Origin: Curtobacterium herbarum | GTDB taxonomy: Bacteria > Actinomycetota > Actinomycetes > Actinomycetales > Microbacteriaceae | DNA: 64,000 nucleotides | Assembly (NCBI RefSeq): GCF_016907335.1 | Contig: NZ_JAFBBT010000001.1 | Coordinates: 1,116,001-1,180,000 of the forward strand | Direction of reading: 5' to 3' | In this document: positions 54,534-62,371 of the stretch, one piece after another | How the letters are laid out: the number at the start of each line of letters is the position of its first letter | How positions within the stretch are numbered: the first letter of the stretch is position 1 | The notes under the pieces: generated by a model | Database searches by the model: none | The model's input: the letters and a program-made list of their open reading frames with translations, nothing else | What the model was told of the DNA's origin: nothing | Made by a program: the position numbers and the translations under genes

Positions 54534-54867
54534 GGGGCCAACTTTGACAGGCGACTAGTAGTCCACAACCCCGCCAGCAAAAAAGTTTGGGAGAGTTTTC
54601 GAGCCGAGCTAGCGCGCACCTCTGCGCCTTCCGTCGATAGCTCAAAACAGCGCTATGCTCACCGCCGAAAAGTCCCGCACTAGTCCGCGGGAGTAGAGGG
54701 GTGCTAAGCGCAGCTAGCGGGGTGGTTTCAGCACAAACCCCAGATCCGATGAGTTATACGGATCTGGGGTGTTGCCGCGTGAGAACGCAGCTATAGATGT
54801 GCGGAGGATCGACCGCGTTGAGGTCGTTTGCAAACAGGGTCAGGTGATCGACCCTCCCGAGTCTGGG
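54534..54867. other. 334-base gap with consecutive hairpins, possible small RNA
   Basis: No gene is seen. On the plus strand TATGCT at about 54652 is a -10-like box. It is followed by TCCCGC / GCGGGA, then GTGCT / AGCAC enclosing a larger loop, then the strong hairpin at 54737-54770. This order (promoter, two hairpins, terminator) fits a structured RNA of about 110 bases. The last hairpin is also a terminator for the minus-strand genes that end at 54868. Confidence 0.35.
54737..54770. terminator. Strong hairpin ending the prepilin operon
   Basis: ACCCCAGATCCG / CGGATCTGGGGT, a 12-bp perfect stem with a ten-base loop. On the minus strand it is followed by TTTG, about 95 bases after the stop of the gene at 54868. 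Confidence 0.7.
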
Positions 54868-55179
54868 TCACTCGGACCGGAGAGTGGCTTTCGCCCGCTC
54901 CCGAAGGGTGAGCAGTCGTCCTACGGCGGTGTACACCTTCCGGAAGCCCTTCGGCGATGTGACGGTGAACGTCCCGTCCTCGCCCATAGAGCTCACTTTC
55001 GCGTGTACGTGGTCACCGTTCTCCCATCGTGCCTCGACGCCGCCGCCGCGAGCGGCGATCCCCGCACGACCGGAGACGTGTCCGTCACCGCCGATGGGGC
55101 AATCGGTCACGCCCTGACCGCGGCGTGTGATTGCACGGCAGCGCATCCACGTGCCTTCTGCGGTCTTGTGGTACCTCAT
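54868..55179 (-). CDS. Small unknown element protein with a Cys/Gly-rich N-terminal motif
   Basis: A 103-residue protein. The N-terminus MRYHKTAEGTWMRCRAITRR then DCPIGGDGHV matches the loose pattern (H-x-G-x-x-C-x-A ... C-P) found in small proteins of actinophages and integrative elements. The end is basic (KVYTAVGRLLTLRERAKATL). ATG 55179 has GGAGAGG upstream, which excludes the longer start at 55209. It is the last gene before the strong hairpin. Function unknown. Confidence 0.55.
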   Translation of the reverse strand: MRYHKTAEGTWMRCRAITRRGQGVTDCPIGGDGHVSGRAGIAARGGGVEARWENGDHVHAKVSSMGEDGTFTVTSPKGFRKVYTAVGRLLTLRERAKATLRSE

Positions 55180-55227
55180 GAACCTCTCCTTCCGTACAAG
55201 GATGACCAACGGTCTATCAAACGCATG

Positions 55228-55689
55228 TCAGCCCTGCTCCTTCTTGAAGGCGTCGAACAGTCGGCAGGCTTTGTCGGAGACGGTTATGCGCGTGATGATC
55301 GCTCCTGCGTACCGCGAGGCGGCGTAGGAACAGAAAACGCCGTCGCCGACGTACGTAGGGTCCTTCTCCCGAACGTTGTAGCCGGTGAACGCGCGCGTGA
55401 CGGTGCAGTATGCGTACCCGCCTTTGACAGCCTCGGAACACTTGCCACTGATGACCGAGCGTTCTTCGTCGGTCATGCTCTCGACCCCGCCAACGGCTGT
55501 GGCGCGTGTTTGCATGGCGGAAACAGCGGTCTGCGTATCGGACTTCAGGTTGTGCTCCAACGCAGTGCGCTTGATTAGGAGGAAGGAGGGGACCGCGATC
55601 GCGGTGAGAATGCCGAGCACTACGACCATGATCACAAGCTCGATGAGCGTGAAACCTTGATCGCTACGCTTTCTACTTGATCGAGTCAT
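55228..55689 (-). CDS. Type IV prepilin-like protein 2
   Basis: A 153-residue protein with a class III signal: a short basic leader, then the prepilin peptidase site DQG|FTLIE and a hydrophobic helix (LVIMVVVLGILTAIAVPSF). The mature part has two cysteine pairs (SGKCSEA, YCTV, FCSY, ACRLF) suitable for disulfides. ATG 55689 overlaps the other prepilin gene by 17 bases, so they are coupled. No pilus ATPase, platform protein or prepilin peptidase is visible in the window, so processing would depend on host or distant genes. Confidence 0.85.
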   Translation of the reverse strand: MTRSSRKRSDQGFTLIELVIMVVVLGILTAIAVPSFLLIKRTALEHNLKSDTQTAVSAMQTRATAVGGVESMTDEERSVISGKCSEAVKGGYAYCTVTRAFTGYNVREKDPTYVGDGVFCSYAASRYAGAIITRITVSDKACRLFDAFKKEQG

Positions 55690-56158
55690 AGCCGTAATCA
55701 CCACCCATGTACTTGCAGATAGGATCGCCGCTCACTCGGACGACAGCCTGATCAGTGTTTGGGTGCAGAACGGACTGCACACAGGTTGCGCCGTCTGCGT
55801 ACTCGGAGTAGTCACCGGTGTAACCCGCCTTTATCACCGCCGCTTTCACCCACGTCATTGTTCGGTAGGCGGTGACGCGTGAAGATATTTCGCCCTTGTC
55901 AACGTCGTTGCTGAAGTCGCGGTTGTAGTCGTAGTAGTCGATCTTCGTACCGACGGTGAGTATTCCGGCCGCCTCGTCAGCGCGGTACTCAGTGAGCGCA
56001 TCGTGATTCGCCGTCTTGAGAGAGTTCACCGTTGCGTGGCCCTGTATCGACCCGTAGGTTGGTATGGCTACGGCGGTGAGAACGCCGATGATGACTACGA
56101 CGATGACAAGCTCGATTAGCGTGAAGCCGTCTTCTTGGACCTTTCTGTGCTTGCGCAT
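55673..56158 (-). CDS. Type IV prepilin-like protein 1
   Basis: A 161-residue protein. Leader MRKHRKVQEDG, cleavage site G|FTLIE, then helix LVIVVVIIGVLTAVAIPTYG, as in pseudopilins and type IV pilins. The C-terminal part is polar with a probable disulfide pair (GATCVQS and DPICKYM) like the D-loop of pilins. AAAGGAG precedes the ATG. It is downstream of the signal peptidase gene and overlaps the second prepilin gene. Confidence 0.87.
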   Translation of the reverse strand: MRKHRKVQEDGFTLIELVIVVVIIGVLTAVAIPTYGSIQGHATVNSLKTANHDALTEYRADEAAGILTVGTKIDYYDYNRDFSNDVDKGEISSRVTAYRTMTWVKAAVIKAGYTGDYSEYADGATCVQSVLHPNTDQAVVRVSGDPICKYMGGDYGYDSIK

Positions 56159-56218
56159 GGCGGTGCTCCTTTGAAGGTTTGGGTAGCACCCATATCGCTT
56201 CCGTACAAGGACAGCCGA

Positions 56219-56836
56219 TCACTCCCCGCGCGGACGCAGTACGAATCGGTCCAGGAGCGCCGTTAGCGCCATGAGAACGAGGGCTGCGACGAGACCCCAA
56301 GGCGCGCCTCCGAGTAGCGCGGGAACGGCTGCGGTGTCGTGGTCATGGATCAGCGAACCTAAATCGGTTCGCCACTGCGGAGTCACCACGAACTGCTCGA
56401 CGATGCGTGCGCCGAAGCCGCCGATGTGTCCGACGATCACTCCTCGCACGTCGGACTCAGCGATGCGGTACGGGTCCGGTCCCGGGTTGTGGTCACCTTG
56501 CATCACGGCCCGACCGGTCGTGACGGAGTGCACACGGTGGGTGATGCGCAGACCGTCGTACGCAGCAGGGTTCGAGTAGGCGATGATCGCGCCGCGGTGA
56601 AGATCGTGACCGGACGGCCCGCGCGAGAGCACGTAGTCGCCGGTCAGAAGGGTCGGCTCCATCGAACCGGTGAGGATTCTGTCGAGGGTGAGCACGCCGG
56701 AGGCTTGCGCGGCGGCGAGGCCGACGACAAGCACCGCGAGGACGGCGAGTGCAGCCCACGTGATCTTCGAGAAGACCTGCCCGACGCGATGGAGCGACGG
56801 AGTGCGCGGTGCGGTGTGTGATGCGGTGATGGTCAT
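56219..56836 (-). CDS. SipW-type signal peptidase I
   Basis: A 205-residue membrane peptidase. N-terminal helix (about 25-50, TWAALAVLAVLVVGLAAAQ), nucleophile Ser in TGSMEPTL, GDYVLSRG, and the general base His in RITHRVHSV instead of the usual Lys, which marks the ER/SipW branch. VMQGDHNPGPDPYRI is the third family box. A second transmembrane helix lies near the C-terminus (GLVAALVLMALTALLDRFV). SipW of Bacillus processes the biofilm fibre protein TasA; here the enzyme stands directly upstream of two prepilin genes. Its ATG region overlaps the GIY-YIG gene stop (ATGA). Confidence 0.85.
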   Translation of the reverse strand: MTITASHTAPRTPSLHRVGQVFSKITWAALAVLAVLVVGLAAAQASGVLTLDRILTGSMEPTLLTGDYVLSRGPSGHDLHRGAIIAYSNPAAYDGLRITHRVHSVTTGRAVMQGDHNPGPDPYRIAESDVRGVIVGHIGGFGARIVEQFVVTPQWRTDLGSLIHDHDTAAVPALLGGAPWGLVAALVLMALTALLDRFVLRPRGE

Positions 56837-57381
56837 GGCTTGCGGTCCTTGCGTTGCGTGGTGGCCTGGCGAAGGCGTTTCAGATTGAGTGCGAGAAGAT
56901 GCGCCTCGATGGTGCGTTGCAGACGGCGTTTCTCTTCCAGCGAGTCGGCGTCACGCTGCTGCCGGACAAGCGTGTTCACGAGCGCGTTGAGTCGCTTCGT
57001 CGGACGGAAGGAGGCTTTGAACGCGAACGAGTGGAAGAGTGCGTCAGACGCGAGCGGCTCGGTGGAGTATGCGTTGTTCGAGTTGTAGCAAGGGCCGGTC
57101 CGAAGGGCGGCGCTGATGTGCTTGGCCTCGACGGTGACGGCCTCGGGTTCCGACTCGACCCACTCCACGAACTCTTTAGTGAACGAGTTCACTCCGTAGC
57201 TGTCCTGCTCCTGCTTCAAGTAGGTGCCGGACCCTTGGTAGCCGTCCCAAGTCTCAGACGGCTTCGATGCGTGAATGCCGATGTAGACACGACCGGTGAT
57301 CGTGTTCGTGATGCGGTAGATGTAGCCCCAGTGGGCCAGTGCTTCGGCGGCGGTCGGGATGCTGTCACTTGCGGTAGTCAT
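56833..57381 (-). CDS. GIY-YIG domain protein
   Basis: A 182-residue protein. WGYIYRITNTITGRVYIGIHAS near the N-terminus is the GIY-YIG nuclease core (here YIY...YIG) as in SegA-like phage homing endonucleases and T4-type proteins. A conserved Asn lies in CYNSNN. The C-terminal third is a basic helical region (EEKRRLQRTIEAHLLALNLKRL). It may cut DNA in mobility or defence; not proven. AGGAGA lies upstream of the ATG at 57381. It is in one operon with the signal peptidase and prepilin genes. Confidence 0.72.
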   Translation of the reverse strand: MTTASDSIPTAAEALAHWGYIYRITNTITGRVYIGIHASKPSETWDGYQGSGTYLKQEQDSYGVNSFTKEFVEWVESEPEAVTVEAKHISAALRTGPCYNSNNAYSTEPLASDALFHSFAFKASFRPTKRLNALVNTLVRQQRDADSLEEKRRLQRTIEAHLLALNLKRLRQATTQRKDRKP

Positions 57382-57532
57382 TGCCTTTCTCCTCGGTGAG
57401 GGTTGGATCGATCAGGGAACAGGGGTAGGACGGGTTAGGGATGATCGTGTTCGACTCGTGGTCGTAGATGTAGCCACAGGGCCGTTCACTGGTCAGCCCT
57501 TCTTTGCGGTGGCCTTTCGCGCCGCGTCCCAC
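57365..57532 (-). CDS. Possible small cysteine-containing ORF overlapping two genes
   Basis: A 55-residue frame that overlaps the resolvase end and the GIY-YIG start. Its middle, PCGYIYDHESNTIIPNPSYPC, looks like a real protein, and the stretch 57382-57492 is otherwise empty. The start is uncertain: GTG 57532 without a clear ribosome site, or a CTG nearer 57499. Low confidence. Confidence 0.35.
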   Translation of the reverse strand: MGRGAKGHRKEGLTSERPCGYIYDHESNTIIPNPSYPCSLIDPTLTEEKGNDYRK

Positions 57533-58149
57533 TCATCAGCCGTCACGTACGGCTTCGTGTAGCCCGCGATGTTCAGCACCCGCTGAATCAGGGTGCGAGA
57601 AACGTCCCACTTCTTCGCGAGCTGGCGGTCCGTTGTACCGTCCTCAGCCCGCTCCTTGCGGATCGCATCGACCGCTGCCTGCGTAAGGGTCGGGCGGCGA
57701 CCAAAGATGCGGCCGTTCGCCTTGGCGTAGGCGCGACCCTCGGCCATGCGTGCTTTGATCAAAGAGCGTTCGAACTGCGCGAGCGCGCCGAGCATCGAAA
57801 GCATGAGCACGCTGGTCGGGCTGTTCGCGTCGTAAACGAAGCTGTCGTCTGCGGCTTCGAACGACGCCCCAAGGTTTCCGAGGTGCTCCACGCTGTCGAG
57901 CAGGTGCGGTAGCGACCGCGAGAATCGGTCTAGCTTCGTCACGCGCACGAGCACGGTCGCGTTACGTGTACGCAGTTCCTTAACCCTGCGCATCATGGCC
58001 TTGAACTGCGCCGAATCATGATTCTGGGAGCCGGACACGGCTTCATCAATGAAGAGTTCGGTGCAGCCGGAAGCGGTGAGTGCCCGACGCTGTAAGTCCG
58101 TGGACTGCTGCGCGGTCGATACGCGGGCGTATCCGATGATGTGTTTCAT
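57493..58149 (-). CDS. Small serine recombinase (resolvase/invertase family)
   Basis: A 218-residue recombinase. Nucleophile Ser in IIGYARVSTAQQ, active-site arginines in KLDRFSRSLPHLL, the E helix MLGALAQFERSLIKARMAEG, and a C-terminal helix-turn-helix (TDRQLAKKWDVSRTLIQRVL). Typical of resolvases and DNA invertases of 180-220 residues. AAGGAG precedes the ATG. No pair of recombination sites was noticed nearby. It could resolve dimers of the element or invert a segment. Confidence 0.92.
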   Translation of the reverse strand: MKHIIGYARVSTAQQSTDLQRRALTASGCTELFIDEAVSGSQNHDSAQFKAMMRRVKELRTRNATVLVRVTKLDRFSRSLPHLLDSVEHLGNLGASFEAADDSFVYDANSPTSVLMLSMLGALAQFERSLIKARMAEGRAYAKANGRIFGRRPTLTQAAVDAIRKERAEDGTTDRQLAKKWDVSRTLIQRVLNIAGYTKPYVTADEWDAARKATAKKG

Positions 58150-58177
58150 GGAGACTCCTTGAGAGTTGAAAAGGAAA

Positions 58178-58197
58178 GGGGCGGCGACCGCCGCCCC
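58178..58197 (-). terminator. Intrinsic terminator before the resolvase gene
   Basis: GGGGCGGCG / CGCCGCCCC with a two-base loop; on the minus strand it is followed by a T-rich run (TTTCCTTTTC). It should end the transcript of the two small genes at 58207-58585. Confidence 0.75.
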
Positions 58198-58206
58198 TCC
58201 GGTGAA

Positions 58207-58473
58207 TCAGGTGGGGTAACGCTCGTCCCAGATCGGGTTAGCGGCCCAGAACGCATCGATCACGGCAATCGCGGCGTCAATGTCCTCGGCAAAGAGCCAG
58301 GCGTCCGCGTGGTTGTAAAGCCAGCCGGTGAGTGCATCAGCGAGGACTTCAGAGTCCTCCGAGTCGCGAGCAACACCTCGGGCGAACAGATTGTTCTCGG
58401 TGAGGTCAGTAGCGCTGATTAGGAAGTTCTGCGTGTTCGGGTCGTTCAAGTCGTTGAGGTCGATGAAAGTCAT
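58207..58473 (-). CDS. Small acidic protein, 88 residues
   Basis: MTFIDLNDLNDPNTQNFLIS followed by acidic helices (EDSEVLADALTGWLYNHADAW). Strong negative charge and small size recall DNA mimics or anti-repressors, but no family is recognised. AAAGGA lies ten bases before the ATG at 58473; the longer ORF start is rejected. It is followed by a strong intrinsic terminator. Confidence 0.6.
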   Translation of the reverse strand: MTFIDLNDLNDPNTQNFLISATDLTENNLFARGVARDSEDSEVLADALTGWLYNHADAWLFAEDIDAAIAVIDAFWAANPIWDERYPT

Positions 58474-58501
58474 GAGTGTTCGTCCTTTGTGTGAAGCCCG
58501 A

Positions 58502-58585
58502 TCAGTGGACGGTGGTGATGAGCTGGACGACTCCGAGGAAGAAGCCGATGAGTAGCCCGAAAGAGGAAGATGCGGTGAAAGACAT
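58502..58585 (-). CDS. 27-residue single-span membrane microprotein
   Basis: MSFTASSSFGLLIGFFLGVVQ and six further residues, one hydrophobic helix in all. AAGGAG is nine bases before the ATG at 58585. It is the first gene after the operator-like palindrome, followed by the acidic protein gene. Function unknown; membrane-acting small toxins have this shape, which is only a suggestion. Confidence 0.5.
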   Translation of the reverse strand: MSFTASSSFGLLIGFFLGVVQLITTVH

Positions 58586-58638
58586 GGTGCGATGCTCCTT
58601 GAGTAGGGCAAGAGCCGCCGTGTTGAAGGGACGGATTC

Positions 58639-58663
58639 GTGCCAAGGTTTGAAACCCTGGCAC
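58639..58663. promoter_or_regulatory. Operator-like 25-bp palindrome
   Basis: GTGCCAAGGTTT-G-AAACCCTGGCAC, symmetrical except for one position in each arm. A half-site (GGTTTCAAGG) recurs at 58713. On the minus strand TATTAG just upstream may be a -10, so a repressor here would block the small-gene promoter. The repressor is not identified. Confidence 0.6.
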
Positions 58664-58774
58664 TAATATCAACTTGAGCGAGGCACGTCACTCGAGACTG
58701 TCAAACCCATGGTTTCAAGGGGCTTCGTCGCGGAGTCCGAGCCGGATCGTTCGTCGTGGGTTTAGGATCAGAGC

Positions 58775-60256
58775 GTGAAGACGGACGCCAACCTGCTGAG
58801 GTATCAGGACTTCATTTCCCTGATTCGACGGTTCGATCGTGACTTGCTAATTCAGGGCATGTCTCAGTGCTGCCTCGGCTGGGACGGCAACCCGTTCGGT
58901 GCCGACGGGCGGCCGAAAGAGGAGTTGCCTTGGAACTTCGCTGGAGCGGCGGCGGTCGCTATCACGCGCGGTACGACTGGGGGCAAGCAGCCCCGTAAGA
59001 TCGACCTACTACACATTGCGGGCGAGTTCTCGCGCATTGAAACACCACAACAGCTCGATGGATCGCAGGCGACCTATGGGCTTCTCCTGCGATGGGCTTA
59101 CGAGCAATGGCCCTTCAATCGGGTGACAACGCGCGATTGGGCCAGATGCGTGTGTCTGTTCGACACGACACCCTTCCTCGATTCCTACCTCCCCGAAGTG
59201 ATGCGACCCGGGTGGCAGGATGAGCTTTTTGGCGGGTCCGTGACCGACTTCGTAACAGTCGGAGGGGTGCTGTGGGCCAGCTGCAATCAGGGCAACCCGT
59301 TTCCATTCAGGTGGGATGGAGAGATGAAAGAGATTCCTGAGGCGCTCGGGGGAGCGGAGCGCTTCGACTCGTTTGCTGTCCGCAACTTCACCACGGACAT
59401 CGATAGGTTCAAAGTTGCCCGCCGAGATGTCGTGGAAAGCGGAGCGGACGCTGACGCGCAAAAGTTCCTTCGAGAGCCATTCGCTTTCAACCCGCTTCTT
59501 TCGACACCGCTCGTTCGGGGCGCATTTGGAGACAAGTGGCTTGCGCCGTGTCCGCCCACGTTGAACCTAAAGACCTCACCGGTTGGTTTGGCCTACGCAG
59601 GATCGGAGAAGTGGGGGGTGCGCTTCCGCAACGATCTTGGCAATCGCTTCGAGCAGTACGTGGGGCGCCAACTTCGGTCGAACGATGCAATGCAAGTACG
59701 CCCGGAAGTGGTTTACGGGAGGGATCAACGAACGATCGACTGGTTTGTAGTCACTCCGGAGGTGGTGCTACTTGTCGAGTGCAAGAGCGCCATGCCGGCT
59801 CAGAGTATCCGCGAGGGCCTGGTTGAGCACGTCGATTCTCATCGGACGGCGTTGGCGAAAGGCATCAAACAGCTCAATCGCACACTTGGCCTCTATAGGG
59901 ATCGGTCGGCAGCACTCGACTTCCTGCCCAGAGATCGTCCGGTGCTCTCGCTGCTGGTCACCCTAGGTAACTTCGACATGGTCGATCAGCCCTTCGTGCA
60001 GACGGCACTACCGAAGCCTGACGGGTTGACGGCAGTCGTTGGCGTGGACTTCGTCGAGCGCTTCGTCGCCATGGACGCAGGGGAGCGACGGGCGCTAGTC
60101 GAGTCCGCACCCGACTTCGAGAACGGCCGAAACTTCATCTCGGTCCCAGCCTGGGTTGAAGGGCGAAGGGCTGGCCGTAATGTCCTGCTTGAGGAGGCTT
60201 ACCAACAGCTCCCGATGGTGGCTCTGGCGAAAAAGGCAGGGGTGCTTGACGAGTAA
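58775..60256 (+). CDS. Unknown protein with a C-terminal PD-(D/E)XK-like nuclease core
   Basis: A 493-residue protein without a known name. The N-terminal 280 residues are unassigned. Residues about 285-345 have a nuclease-type arrangement: E293 in NRFEQYVGRQL, D322 in TIDWFVVTPEVVLLVECKSAM, and E335-x-K337, the D...E-x-K signature of restriction-type nucleases. HRTALAKGIKQLNRTL could be the following helix. The GTG is six bases after TAGGAT (58763-58768). It stands alone on the plus strand in the mobile element, consistent with a single-gene defence nuclease, but its role is inferred only. Confidence 0.55.
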   Translation: MKTDANLLRYQDFISLIRRFDRDLLIQGMSQCCLGWDGNPFGADGRPKEELPWNFAGAAAVAITRGTTGGKQPRKIDLLHIAGEFSRIETPQQLDGSQATYGLLLRWAYEQWPFNRVTTRDWARCVCLFDTTPFLDSYLPEVMRPGWQDELFGGSVTDFVTVGGVLWASCNQGNPFPFRWDGEMKEIPEALGGAERFDSFAVRNFTTDIDRFKVARRDVVESGADADAQKFLREPFAFNPLLSTPLVRGAFGDKWLAPCPPTLNLKTSPVGLAYAGSEKWGVRFRNDLGNRFEQYVGRQLRSNDAMQVRPEVVYGRDQRTIDWFVVTPEVVLLVECKSAMPAQSIREGLVEHVDSHRTALAKGIKQLNRTLGLYRDRSAALDFLPRDRPVLSLLVTLGNFDMVDQPFVQTALPKPDGLTAVVGVDFVERFVAMDAGERRALVESAPDFENGRNFISVPAWVEGRRAGRNVLLEEAYQQLPMVALAKKAGVLDE

Positions 60257-60598
60257 GAACGGAGTGGATCGCGGCACTCGCGTTCCAGAAAGACCTTTAG
60301 ATGCGGTAGCGGAGAGAACCGCGTGCCAAGGCGTGTTCCTTTATTGACCGCGTAGACGCCCGCTCAGGGGCAGTTTGAGCCGGTCAGAGCTTCGCTCGGG
60401 TCATGCGTCGTCGCCGCCGTGGAACGCTGCGAGACGCTGTCCTGCGGGCTGGTGCGAGACGTTGAGAGTCCCGAAGGACCGTATCGGCTCGGTCATGCGG
60501 TCCCCCGCGCGGGCGCGCCACGCCGGACGACGGGAACGGGAAGGGCACCGTTACGCGTCGCTCACGCATGGCAGGCGAGTGCTTGTTACGGTTGACCC
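60257..60598. other. Gap of 342 bases without a visible gene
   Basis: No convincing reading frame or hairpin with a T-run. The only signal is TACGGT (60588-60593), six bases before the methyltransferase start and probably its -10. Confidence 0.5.
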
Positions 60599-61363
60599 AT
60601 GACGCTCATCTCGCGCCCGGACCAGGACCTCGATCAGCCGGCCTCGCTGCCTGAACCGACCGCCCTCCCGATTCGTTCCGCGCGACGTCAGAGCGGGGCG
60701 GCTACCAACGACCTCGTCATGTCCTCGAGCGCGGGCAACAACGCCGACGTCTTCCCTGACATCCTCGATCTGTATGTGGACCACGGCGCGACGGTCGCAG
60801 ACGTAACCTTCGGCAACGGGGCGTTTTGGTCCAAGGTTGATCGCACCGACATCACATTGCTGGCGACCGACCTGCGCGACGGGGTGGACTGCCGTGATCT
60901 GCCCTACGAGTCCGGCAGCATCGACGCCGTAGTGCTCGATCCGCCGTACATGCACACTCCGGGTCAGGGTGCGCACGTCGGTCACCAGAACTTCGAGAAC
61001 TACTACCGCAACAACGCGACTCAGAGCACCTCAGGAGCGAAGTACCACGAGGCGGTCCTCGAACTGTACTTCGACGCCGCTCGCGAGGCCTTGCGTGTCC
61101 TACGTGACGGCGGAATGTTCATCGTGAAGTGCCAGGACGAGGTCTGCGCGAACAAACAGCGTCTCACTCACGTTGAACTCATCAACGAGATTGAGCCGAT
61201 GGGCTTCCAGACCGAGGACCTTTTCGTCGTGACCCGTCTGACGAAGCCAGGCGTGAGTCGTCAGATCCGCCAGCGTCATGCTCGAAAGAACCATTCCTAC
61301 TTCCTCGTGTTCTGGAAGGCTCCGAAGACGCGACGCTGGCCCGGTCGAATCGAGTCCGACTAG
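60599..61363 (+). CDS. DNA methyltransferase (N6-adenine or N4-cytosine)
   Basis: A 254-residue enzyme. The AdoMet-binding region [15 protein letters not shown] (F-x-G-x-G-like) at about 67-81 is followed by the catalytic DPPY at 114-117 in [14 protein letters not shown], the gamma order, and by [17 protein letters not shown]. It would methylate an exocyclic amino group. The ATG follows TACGGT by six bases, so it is probably leaderless. The convergent partner gene ends at the next base, and together they look like a compact type II restriction-modification system. The recognition sequence is unknown. Confidence 0.85.
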   Translation: MTLISRPDQDLDQPASLPEPTALPIRSARRQSGAATNDLVMSSSAGNNADVFPDILDLYVDHGATVADVTFGNGAFWSKVDRTDITLLATDLRDGVDCRDLPYESGSIDAVVLDPPYMHTPGQGAHVGHQNFENYYRNNATQSTSGAKYHEAVLELYFDAAREALRVLRDGGMFIVKCQDEVCANKQRLTHVELINEIEPMGFQTEDLFVVTRLTKPGVSRQIRQRHARKNHSYFLVFWKAPKTRRWPGRIESD

Positions 61364-62278
61364 CTAGTCTGTCTCGGCCATCGCCTGTTCAACCTGGGTC
61401 TCCATCGAAAGACTCGGTTGGGCGATCTCGTCGTACTCGTAGAAGAAGTCCGCGAACGGCTTGACCTCGAGGAACGGGTACCGCTCGCGCAGCTTGCGGT
61501 ACTTGTCCGGCACGTCGAAGTAGTACACCCGATGCAGTTGCGCGATGTACATTTGGTAGGCCGTCCACTGGTCGGGCAGGCATACTTCTGTCACCGTGTT
61601 GTCCGCGGTTTGACGGTTCGTCTCCGCAAGCACGACGAGCAGGCCGCGGAACCGGTTGACACCGTGCATGCCGTCGAGCACACGCTGATGCGCCCAAACC
61701 TGGATCACTCGCTCGCGGGTCGAGGCTTTCACCGGAAGGTGAATGCGGCTGCGGTTAGGGCCGAGGTCGAACACGAAGTCGGTCGGCAGGGACATCTGCA
61801 GGTCGAGTGTCGGCACGGTGATCTGTCGCGAGGGGATGGCGTCGAAGGCGGTCGCGGCGAGGTGTCCCACGAAGAACTCGAGGAACGACCCCGGCGACTT
61901 TCGGTCACCGTTCTTCGTGATGTCGGTCACGGCCGGGAAAGCGATAGCGGCGCTGTAAAGGGCGGCGTGCAGGTCCAACGGGTCGGACGGAACCTCGCCG
62001 CGTAGAAGCGCCTCCACCGTCGTCACAACCTCGTCCACGTCATCGAGGAAGAAGCCCTCGTTGATTGCGCGCGACGCGCGGGTGCCGTACTCGAAGCCGA
62101 AGTAGGTCTTGCCCGGCACCTTTGACGTGATCGGCGCCTTCGTCGCGTTGTCTCGCAGGAAGGCGAGCGAGCCGGCGATGCAGTCGAGAAGCTTCGGCGA
62201 CAGCGCAGGGAGTCCAAGGTCTCGCTTCGCTGCTTGCTGTAGAGCGCGGTACGAGGGTTCGAGCGGAGCGGGAGCCAT
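61364..62278 (-). CDS. Probable restriction endonuclease partner of the methyltransferase
   Basis: A 304-residue protein. SFLEFFVGHLAATAF (about 131-145) supplies a helix glutamate, TDFVFDLG (166-172) an aspartate, and IHLPVKASTRERVIQVWAHQRVLD (from 179) the lysine of a PD-(D/E)XK-like site; the P-x-K-x-S-T-R-E-R stretch resembles type II restriction enzymes. The usual acidic residue before the lysine is replaced by Val, which is seen in some restriction folds. ATG 62278 is preferred to 62332. It is tail-to-tail with the methyltransferase gene with no gap. Confidence 0.65.
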   Translation of the reverse strand: MAPAPLEPSYRALQQAAKRDLGLPALSPKLLDCIAGSLAFLRDNATKAPITSKVPGKTYFGFEYGTRASRAINEGFFLDDVDEVVTTVEALLRGEVPSDPLDLHAALYSAAIAFPAVTDITKNGDRKSPGSFLEFFVGHLAATAFDAIPSRQITVPTLDLQMSLPTDFVFDLGPNRSRIHLPVKASTRERVIQVWAHQRVLDGMHGVNRFRGLLVVLAETNRQTADNTVTEVCLPDQWTAYQMYIAQLHRVYYFDVPDKYRKLRERYPFLEVKPFADFFYEYDEIAQPSLSMETQVEQAMAETD

Positions 62279-62371
62279 GACCACAGTCTGCCGCACGGCG
62301 CGGGTTCGGAGTGGCGTGGCACACGGCGGCACTGACGAGTCTTGATCGAACGAGGTCGATAGGCTCGGGCC

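Noticed and set aside
54868..56836. Complete type IV pilus or Tad system
   Set aside because: Only two prepilin-like genes and a SipW-type peptidase are present; no ATPase, platform protein, outer components or prepilin peptidase is visible.
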